A stretch of DNA of 40,806 nt from Neptunomonas sp. (GTDB lineage Bacteria; Pseudomonadota; Gammaproteobacteria; Pseudomonadales; Balneatricaceae), in assembly GCF_016744175.1 (NCBI RefSeq), contig NZ_JADGEV010000036.1:1-40806 (forward strand), written 5' to 3'. Below are positions 35,708-40,806 of the stretch, piece after piece. The position numbers were made by a program, and so were the translations under genes. Every line of letters begins with the position of its first letter. Positions within the stretch are counted from its first letter, which is position 1. The notes under the pieces were generated by a model. It saw only the letters and a program-made list of their open reading frames with translations, was not told the DNA's origin and did no database searches.

Positions 35708-36315
35708 TGCGCCAGTATGCACATGTGGTTGGACAACAAATCCTCAATACCAGTATCAGGAAAGGCACGGTGTATCAGGGGACGTTCTACAGTAATGATG
35801 TGGCCTTGCAGGCTAATTCTGAGCTGCTACCTGAAGTGAGTATTCAACCATCATATGACCCGTTAACCCAAGCACTAGCGATTGATCGTTACGAGGTCAA
35901 CGGCAATCAAGTCGATGTCATCTATGTTGCTATAGCCCGTAACCCTGACGATATAACCGCAGATAAACAGGCCGTTATTGATCAAATAGAGCAGGCTCAT
36001 GATGAGATATCGAAGCGTGCGGTTGGCGTCGATGGTATCAACTATCAAGGCGGTTGGCAGTCGGCGGTGGTAATTAATGGCTCAGCAGACATGGTCGTGA
36101 ATATGGGCGGTAGCAGCTGTAGTATTGTGGATGCCACCGGTACAACTCACGCACTCTCCATTGCAGAAACACGTAATGTGGCGACGCAAATATCCATAGT
36201 CTATCAAACAGGGTTTATGGCTAAAGTGGCCGCGTTAACAGCAGCGATCAGTGCCACTAACCAGGTTGAACTGGATGCGGCACTGAGTGGCTTTGTGGCG
36301 GGGTTTGTTGTTTAG
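35707..36315 (+). CDS. Phage tail fibre-associated protein
   Basis: 202 residues. The ATG at 35707 overlaps the stop of the fibre gene (TAATG), so the pair is translationally coupled. N-terminal beta-rich part, then a helical segment (DKQAVIDQIEQAHDEISKRA) and an Ala-rich C-terminus. I do not recognise a family; position suggests a fibre-assembly or baseplate protein. The gene ends only a few bases before an attC-like site on the other strand. Confidence 0.55.
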   Translation: MRQYAHVVGQQILNTSIRKGTVYQGTFYSNDVALQANSELLPEVSIQPSYDPLTQALAIDRYEVNGNQVDVIYVAIARNPDDITADKQAVIDQIEQAHDEISKRAVGVDGINYQGGWQSAVVINGSADMVVNMGGSSCSIVDATGTTHALSIAETRNVATQISIVYQTGFMAKVAALTAAISATNQVELDAALSGFVAGFVV

Positions 36316-36322
36316 GTGAAGA

Positions 36323-36371
36323 AAAAAACGCCGCATTCAGCAGCTTGTCCGCTGTAATGCTTTGTTATAGC
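36323..36371 (-). repeat. Short attC-like site at the phage-module/cassette junction
   Basis: On the minus strand CTATAACAAAG (left core, with the stop of the nucleotidyltransferase gene) is followed by GCATTACAGCGG pairing with CTGCTGAATGC across ACAAG, with one extrahelical A, and then GCGGCGTT. The right core degenerates into a T-run. The attC-type structure is clear although the site is only about 49 bp. Confidence 0.6.
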
Positions 36372-36847
36372 GCTGATACTTGCAACAATTCTTGGACATC
36401 AATATGGTCAACTTCTCGTCCCAGTAAACGTTTGTAACTGATCAGTTCTGGAATTGGAATAACTGGAACTTCCATGCCTAAGTAACTCTTGACAACCGAC
36501 GCAGAAAAGTCTGTATGTAACTCATACCAAGAACCATTTTCGGATGATTGAATTTTGGTTCCCGGAAACAAACCGATTTCTATTTTTTGTGATTGGTAGA
36601 TTAACTGAAAGTACTCTAAATCCCATGAGCCCTCGACGCAATGAGTTAGCGGCTTAGAAATATAGGGGGTAACCTCCGATAGAACTTTAGCCGCATCGGC
36701 TTTTTTAATGTAGAGGTCAATATCAGCGACCTCTCGGCTACCACCATGAATTGTTGCCGCAAGCCCACCAACGATTTGATACGCTACTTGTTGCGATTCT
36801 AGTAGGTTATTCAACCATTCCAATGCTACTTTAACTCTATCGCTCAT
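36365..36847 (-). CDS. Nucleotidyltransferase-fold protein (AbiEii/MNT-like), cassette gene
   Basis: 160 residues. VGGLAATIHGGSREVADIDLYI carries the GG...D-x-D signature of the DNA-polymerase-beta-type nucleotidyltransferase fold, with both Asp present. GAGGG precedes the ATG. Similar small stand-alone proteins occur as toxin or resistance-type transferases and in integron cassettes; the substrate cannot be told from sequence. The stop lies in one attC-like site and another attC-like site is upstream. Confidence 0.7.
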   Translation of the reverse strand: MSDRVKVALEWLNNLLESQQVAYQIVGGLAATIHGGSREVADIDLYIKKADAAKVLSEVTPYISKPLTHCVEGSWDLEYFQLIYQSQKIEIGLFPGTKIQSSENGSWYELHTDFSASVVKSYLGMEVPVIPIPELISYKRLLGREVDHIDVQELLQVSAL

Positions 36848-36875
36848 CCTGAACCCTCTGCTAATTTGACCCTGC

Positions 36876-36966
36876 GCTATAACGCCGCTATAAAAGACGC
36901 GCGCTAGCGCGTCCAGTGGAGGCCGTTTTTTTGGCCGGAACGGTTTTTGATAGCCTTGTTAGCTGG
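36876..36966 (-). repeat. attC-like integron recombination site
   Basis: On the minus strand it runs from AGCTAACAAGG to GCGGCGTTATAGC, about 91 bp, with internal inverted repeats (CCGTTCCGGCC against GGCCNNNAACGG, and GACGCGC/GCGCGTC). The stop codon of the 36959-37156 gene is in the left core. This is one of the clearest attC-like sites of the window. Confidence 0.75.
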
Positions 36967-37156
36967 GCGATGTATATTTGGAGCCAAAAAAGTGGCTTAC
37001 CATAACCAAAGATATTGTTTTGAAATGCTGCCAGATTTCGTTGCTAGCCTGTGCTTTGTTGTCACTATAATGAACATAAATAACAGAAGCTACAACCAAA
37101 CCAAGCATAATAAACACTGAGATCAGAATACGGATAGAGATTTTTTTTAAAGACAT
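36959..37156 (-). CDS. Small single-pass membrane protein, cassette gene
   Basis: 65 residues from ATG at 37156 (AAGG upstream; a GTG two codons earlier is possible). MSLKKISIRILISVFIMLGLVVASVIYVHY is a signal anchor; the short remainder is polar. It ends inside the attC-like site at 36876-36966. No function assigned. Confidence 0.6.
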   Translation of the reverse strand: MSLKKISIRILISVFIMLGLVVASVIYVHYSDNKAQASNEIWQHFKTISLVMVSHFFGSKYTSPS

Positions 37157-37338
37157 AAGCACCTTATCACTGCATCAGCAGTATTAAGTGCAATGTCTCC
37201 TAAGTGGTGTGAAGTAGAAGGATATTGCGGAAATATAGATTTGCCGTATTAGGTGGCACGACCATCACCAAGGGTATTAGCCCATCGCATCTAAGCGTTG
37301 GTGTTATTTTAAACCTATTACCTGATCAATGGAAGCCT

Positions 37339-37403
37339 GCTAACGCCTCATTGAGAGGCAAAAACCAGCTGTTTTTTGTCCTGCTGAAATGACTTGTTAT
37401 ACG
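37339..37403 (-). repeat. attC-like integron recombination site
   Basis: On the minus strand it runs from CGTATAACAAG (holding the stop of the 367-residue gene) to GAGGCGTTAGC, about 65 bp, with an internal GCCTC/GAGGC hairpin and the pair CAGCAGG-type/CAGCTGG-type arms. Core sequences agree with the neighbouring sites (TAACAA ... GGCGTTA). Confidence 0.7.
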
Positions 37404-38500
37404 TTTTTTCGCGAAAAATGTTCAATCACTTTCATACCGACAACGCTATTCCGATGTCCAAAAAAATCTAAATATTTTTTAATATCTGATGTTCCACTTT
37501 GACTAAGGATAAGCTTGTTAACCATAGAACGAATACCAAATTGATTAGAAAGTGTATTAATTGGTTGCCCCTTAAGTGCAACTTTCAGCACCCCAATACC
37601 AGCAGTAAAAGTAGGAGAATTGGTATCCACAGTTCCCATTGTTGAATCTACATATTGAGAGATAGAATGGAGAATTTTAGAAAATTTAGCTTTGTCCTTA
37701 TAACTACCATCGCTTAACGATATTTGATAACAATTTAGCCAATCCCTTAATTCTTGGTATTCTCCTCTCAACTCTAGAGCAACTTTAATCAAATCTTTTA
37801 CTGAATTTGACTCTTGTATAACTCGAATCGGTAACGGGAGCATATTTACATTTAGCGCGTATAGCTCTGAATTTAAGTTATGAAGCGAAGAAATAGAGGC
37901 TCTTTTATCAGATACAAAATCATTTAATTTTAAAACAGAGTCTTCATTTGAAAGTAAAATCCCAGCTTCTGTAAAAAAACGCTTTCTAACAGGATGAGGT
38001 GTGTAACCTTTTTCATATACAAACCCTCTCGCTAGCATACCAGCACCACCCCAAAGTGTTTGGGATAAATAGCTATGAGGAGTAGTTTTGTTTTCGAGAA
38101 AACCTACTCGATTTTCTTCATGATCTTTCTTTAAATCTGATGTGAGGCTCAAACGTTCAATAAATTCATCTCGCGGTCCTTGGAGCTTTTTATAATCGAC
38201 TAAAAACGGATAAGGACGTATAACTCCCTGAGAAAGTGCCTCTTGAAAAGGGTTACCTTCTCTATTCCATGCATTAATGAAGTTTTCTTCTACTAAGATT
38301 TGATCACGAAGGATAATATCAGTAATCAAATCGAATAATGCTTCGGTATTGATAATTGCACTGATACTGGCTTCGTAAGAATAGCTGTCCTTCTCTTTAT
38401 CAATCGTGATGTAGTGAGATTCACTTTCATCAATACCTGAGTTAATTAACTCACCAATATTTTGTAATGACCAGTTATCTGCAATAACACTTTGACTCAT
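37397..38500 (-). CDS. Hypothetical cassette protein (367 aa)
   Basis: A 367-residue soluble protein, starting MSQSVIADNWSLQNIGELIN, with AAGGA 7 nt before the ATG. No signal peptide or membrane helix. I do not recognise a domain; it is mostly helical, with YLSQTLWGGAGMLARGFVYEKGY in the middle and a C-terminus ending FFGHRNSVVGMKVIEHFSRKN. It is large for a cassette gene and sits between two attC-like sites. Many unknown cassette genes serve in defence or stress; that is only a general hint. Confidence 0.75.
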   Translation of the reverse strand: MSQSVIADNWSLQNIGELINSGIDESESHYITIDKEKDSYSYEASISAIINTEALFDLITDIILRDQILVEENFINAWNREGNPFQEALSQGVIRPYPFLVDYKKLQGPRDEFIERLSLTSDLKKDHEENRVGFLENKTTPHSYLSQTLWGGAGMLARGFVYEKGYTPHPVRKRFFTEAGILLSNEDSVLKLNDFVSDKRASISSLHNLNSELYALNVNMLPLPIRVIQESNSVKDLIKVALELRGEYQELRDWLNCYQISLSDGSYKDKAKFSKILHSISQYVDSTMGTVDTNSPTFTAGIGVLKVALKGQPINTLSNQFGIRSMVNKLILSQSGTSDIKKYLDFFGHRNSVVGMKVIEHFSRKNV

Positions 38501-38543
38501 TTAAAATCCTTTTAATCATCTCATGCACCAGACTGCTTGAAAC

Positions 38544-38593
38544 GTATAACAGTCTGTTTATGAGGAACGCGTCCTCATAATAATTATTATCAG
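38544..38593 (-). repeat. Degenerate attC-like site
   Basis: On the minus strand the right core GTTATAC (38550-38544) is clear, and a strong hairpin TTATGAGGA-CGCGT-TCCTCATAA precedes it, but the left core is only TGATAATAA. It directly follows the stop of the small 38590-38775 frame, as expected for a cassette. Confidence 0.45.
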
Positions 38594-38775
38594 GAATCCC
38601 TATAAGTCCTTTTACGATGCTCATATGGATTACAACCTATTGATACATCTAATAAAAATCCTGCCCTCATAAATGCTAAGTAATTAAGAGGGAAAGATTC
38701 TGCCTCATTCATCTCTGCTGATACGACCATAATTACACACTCAACAGACAAAGACACAGCTAATTGATGTACCAC
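38590..38775 (-). CDS. Possible small cassette ORF
   Basis: 61 residues from a GTG at 38775, open a further 14 codons upstream without a better start. It has a hydrophobic first half (LAVSLSVECVIMVVSAEM) and a polar, basic end (NPYEHRKRTYRDS). It ends at the degenerate attC-like site. The lack of a clear start makes it doubtful; it may be a remnant. Confidence 0.3.
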   Translation of the reverse strand: MVHQLAVSLSVECVIMVVSAEMNEAESFPLNYLAFMRAGFLLDVSIGCNPYEHRKRTYRDS

Positions 38776-38954
38776 TAATATAGACCACTGAACCCCTTCC
38801 TGTAAGCCTTACTAAGACCATCTGATTAAATAGATTCTGCCGAATTTAATTAAATGAGCCGCGCCGCGTTGATAATCAATATTTCAGACAACGTCGGCAT
38901 AAATAAAGAAGGTGTAAGCCACTAAGGGAAAATCAAAAGACAAGAGGAAGCGGC

Positions 38955-39073
38955 TCGATCTCCTGTAGAGAGTTGATCGAACCCCAATCCACAGTACATG
39001 GATACTGTGAACCAGCTAAGGCTCCCTCACCACGACGTCATGGCGGAGGTAGCCTATCAAATCTAACGATAGG
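38955..39073 (+). ncRNA. Structured 5' leader of com-dam (four hairpins)
   Basis: Between 38,955 and the com start at 39,081 four inverted repeats follow one another: TCGATC/GATCGA (38955-38960 with 38975-38980), ACAGTA/TACTGT (38991-38996 with 39003-39008), GGCT-CCTC/GAGG-AGCC (39020-39028 with 39046-39054) and CCTATC/GATAGG (39053-39058 with 39068-39073). All stems are perfect or nearly so. GAGCCGC (38856-38862) can also pair with GCGGCTC (38950-38956). This density points to a structured RNA controlling com/dam translation or transcription. Which RNA class is unknown to me. No gene is seen in 38776-38954. Confidence 0.55.
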
Positions 39074-39080
39074 TTCACAC

Positions 39081-39266
39081 ATGTTAAAGGATATACGCTG
39101 TACTAAATGTGAAAAATTATTAGCAAAAGCTAGTTTTTATACAATCGAAATCAAATGCCCACGTTGTGGGCACATTCAGAGGGCCGTGAGCCCCATCACT
39201 AAAGATGGAGTAACACATGGCAAAACCTCTCACACCCTGGATAGGCGGCAAACGTCGCCTGGCTAA
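39081..39266 (+). CDS. com: Com-like zinc-ribbon translational regulator
   Basis: 61 residues: MLKDIRCTKCEKLLAKASFY...IKCPRCGHIQRA. The two Cys pairs (CTKC and CPRC) and the opening closely match Com of phage Mu, an RNA-binding zinc protein that unmasks the ribosome site of mom. The frame is open upstream to 38973, but that part lies in the hairpin leader and lacks Com similarity, so the ATG at 39081 is used. The gene overlaps the methylase by 50 bases, the same layout as com-mom. Confidence 0.8.
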   Translation: MLKDIRCTKCEKLLAKASFYTIEIKCPRCGHIQRAVSPITKDGVTHGKTSHTLDRRQTSPG

Positions 39267-39987
39267 ACATATCTTACCGCTGTTCCCCGATCACCAATGC
39301 TATGTTGAGCCGTTCGCAGGAGCGGCGGCTCTCTTCTTTATGAAAGAGCCGTCAAAAGCAGAGATCATCAATGATATCAACGGCGATATGGTGAACTTAT
39401 ATCGGGTAGTAAAACATCACTTAGAAGAGCTATATAAACAGTTGAAATGGATGCTCTGCAGTCGACAAAACTGGGAGTGGTTACAAGCCACTCCCGTAGA
39501 AACTCTGACTGATATCCAACGAGCGGCGCGCTTCCTTTATCTGCAAAAGATAGCTTTTGGCGGTAAGGTCACAGGGCAAACCTTCGGCACCTGTACCACC
39601 CATCGTCCACGGTTCAATATCTTCACTATGGAACAAGACTTAGCCGATGCTCATTACCGTTTAGCTGGAGCAACAATAGAGAGCCTAGACTGGAAAGCCA
39701 TCATCAAGAAGTATGACCGCCCACACACTTTATTCTACTGTGACCCACCCTATTGGCAGACAGAAGGCTATGGAGTTGCTTTCCCCTTCGAGGAATACCA
39801 AACCATGGCAGAACTAGCAAAATCGATACAAGGAAACATGATAATCAGCATCAACAATCACCCTGACATACGGGCGCTTTTTAATGGATTAAACCTAAAA
39901 GAAGTAGATCACAAATACACGGTAGGAGGGGGAGCAAAAGCAGTCGCTGTAAAAGAGCTTATTTATACAAACTTCGAAATAAACTAG
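39217..39987 (+). CDS. dam: DNA adenine methylase (D12 class)
   Basis: 256 residues. N-terminal PWIGGKRRL, motif I VEPFAGAAALFF, an IINDINGDMVNLYR block and motif IV CDPPYW (about 174-179) are the marks of D12-class N6-adenine methyltransferases. GGAG lies about 7 nt before the ATG inside com. No restriction gene is adjacent, so it is an orphan methylase, probably phage-derived and controlled by Com as mom is in Mu. The recognition sequence cannot be read from the protein; the symbol reflects the family only. Confidence 0.9.
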   Translation: MAKPLTPWIGGKRRLAKHILPLFPDHQCYVEPFAGAAALFFMKEPSKAEIINDINGDMVNLYRVVKHHLEELYKQLKWMLCSRQNWEWLQATPVETLTDIQRAARFLYLQKIAFGGKVTGQTFGTCTTHRPRFNIFTMEQDLADAHYRLAGATIESLDWKAIIKKYDRPHTLFYCDPPYWQTEGYGVAFPFEEYQTMAELAKSIQGNMIISINNHPDIRALFNGLNLKEVDHKYTVGGGAKAVAVKELIYTNFEIN

Positions 39988-40011
39988 GCACTGATCGTGT
40001 GACAAAAAGTG

Positions 40012-40084
40012 CGCTAACGCTTTGCATACGGACGCGTGAAACGCGTCCCAGTCCGAAAGGCGACTTTAAATGTTTTTGTTATGT
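40012..40084 (-). repeat. attC-like integron recombination site
   Basis: On the minus strand it runs from ACATAACAAAA (carrying the stop of the 40079-40309 gene) to AAGCGTTAGCG, about 73 bp, with a perfect 8-bp hairpin GGACGCGT/ACGCGTCC around a 3-nt loop and flanking GTC/GAC arms. Confidence 0.7.
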
Positions 40085-40309
40085 GGTATACACCCCTCCT
40101 AAAAAACCGAGGGTAAAAACAACCCAGAAGAAGATGTATATATAGACTGTCCACTTCTTCTTAAGAATGTACTCGTTACTACCTACAACCATTGTTTCTA
40201 ATACGTTCTTTATTTTCTGCTTGCTGTAAAAAGCATTAGCTAGGGAGACAATAAAAATAGTCACTATCCCCAACCCACTCAAAGTCATCATGAGCTCAAA
40301 TATTGTCAT
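40079..40309 (-). CDS. Small two-helix membrane protein, cassette gene
   Basis: 76 residues from ATG at 40309, which has AAGG 5 nt upstream; the ATG at 40336 lacks a ribosome site. Two membrane helices (LMMTLSGLGIVTIFIVSLANAF and VYIYIFFWVVFTLGFLGGVY) flank a basic loop. It ends in the attC-like site at 40012-40084. Function unknown. I see nothing to annotate in the about 270 bases between 40,337 and 40,603. Confidence 0.6.
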   Translation of the reverse strand: MTIFELMMTLSGLGIVTIFIVSLANAFYSKQKIKNVLETMVVGSNEYILKKKWTVYIYIFFWVVFTLGFLGGVYTT

Positions 40310-40603
40310 ATCAACCTTAGGTTTAACGTTCCACATAGCATTTGTCTAATTTACTTCTATTTTTATCTTAACACCAAGAGCAATACAAGCATTGCTCTAG
40401 TTACAATTAATGTAAACCAGCATATATATCGCCAGCTCACTAGAAACGGTGAAGAGCCATATTTGAACAGAAATGACTCGATAGTGACTCTAAATTTCAG
40501 AACACTATTTGATAACTTTACTTCGTTCGTTTAGGTGGTGATTGAGGTGTACTTGAAGAGTGTTATTTATAGGCAGTTTGAGCTGAAGTAAGGATTAGAG
40601 CGT

Positions 40604-40645
40604 GTGCCAAAAAGACCGCAAATCAGTGCCAAAAAGACCGCAAAT
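40604..40645. repeat. Two 20-bp direct repeats, possible transposon end
   Basis: GTGCCAAAAAGACCGCAAAT occurs at 40604-40623 and again, without change, at 40626-40645 (period 22). Tandem repeats of this size at a TG-starting terminus are the style of IS21-family ends and also of Mu/Tn7-type transposase sites. No transposase gene is nearby, so it may be a solo end. Confidence 0.6.
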
Positions 40646-40710
40646 TTACAAACACATGCTGGATATTCGGAAAAGTATTCGGAAATAGCCGGAAAGCAAA
40701 TTGTAGACAT

Positions 40711-40732
40711 AAAAAAAGCCACCTAAGTGACT
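40711..40732 (-). terminator. Intrinsic terminator of the tRNA-Cys gene
   Basis: On the minus strand AGTCAC-TTAG-GTGGCT (one G-U pair) is followed by seven T, 9 bases after the tRNA 3' end. Confidence 0.8.
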
Positions 40733-40740
40733 GATTTTAA

Positions 40741-40806
40741 TGGAGGCGCGAGTCGGAATCGAACCGGCGTTAACGGAGTTGCAGTCCGCTGCATGACCAC
40801 TCTGCC
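40741..40806 (-). tRNA. tRNA-Cys (GCA), 5' end off window
   Basis: Read on the minus strand, the visible 66 bases hold a D-arm part, an anticodon loop with GCA (GGACTGCAACTCC), the T-loop TTCGATT, the acceptor 3' strand TCGCGCC, discriminator U and encoded CCA. GCA together with U73 identifies tRNA-Cys. About the first 8-10 bases are beyond the window. tRNA 3' ends are frequent integration sites, which fits the mobile DNA next to it. Confidence 0.93.

Noticed and set aside
38973-39080. N-terminal extension of Com from an ATG at 38973
   Set aside because: The added residues coincide with the hairpin leader and have no resemblance to Com; the ATG at 39081 gives the normal Com start and length.

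Overview
The window looks like a chromosomal segment of a moderately AT-rich marine gammaproteobacterium, probably from the Oceanospirillales or a relative. This rests on protein style and gene order only; no database search was run. It ends in the 3' part of a tRNA-Cys gene.

Positions 1-20,763 hold half of a type VI secretion system (T6SS), almost all on the minus strand. Reading from 20,763 downwards the order is tssA, tssB, tssC, hcp, tagJ, tssE, tssF, tssG, clpV, vgrG. This is the order of the right half of the Pseudomonas aeruginosa H1 cluster. After vgrG comes an effector-loading module: a DUF6484 protein, a DUF2169 adaptor, a ketosynthase-like protein without the usual catalytic Cys, a PAAR-like (DUF4150) protein fused to a predicted HNH/EndoVII nuclease toxin, and a beta-propeller-like protein that may be its immunity protein. 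A TIGR02270-type HEAT-repeat gene runs off the left edge, and a decayed second copy of its 5' end lies at 2183-2480. The membrane-complex genes (tssJ, tssK, tssL, tssM) and the FHA gene are not in the window.

Positions 21,202-27,088 hold a signalling and cell-envelope group. A transmembrane Ser/Thr kinase is divergent from tssA. It is followed by an alpha/beta-hydrolase lipoprotein (minus strand), then by an apparent two-gene unit of a Sel1-caspase-like lipoprotein and an autotransporter-type beta-barrel protein.

Positions 27,089-40,336 are mosaic. They contain an IS110/IS1111-type transposase remnant, a series of attC-like sites with small cassette-type genes (most on the minus strand, one apparently on the plus strand), an operon for a leaderless OmpA-like protein plus a TPR/PH-domain membrane protein, a Mor-like phage activator with three tail genes, and a Com-Dam pair overlapping like com-mom of phage Mu. 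A run of hairpins precedes com. No integron integrase gene is visible, so this is either a cassette cluster without integrase or part of an integron whose platform lies outside.

The last 400 bases carry a pair of 20-bp direct repeats, possibly a transposon end, and the tRNA-Cys with its terminator.
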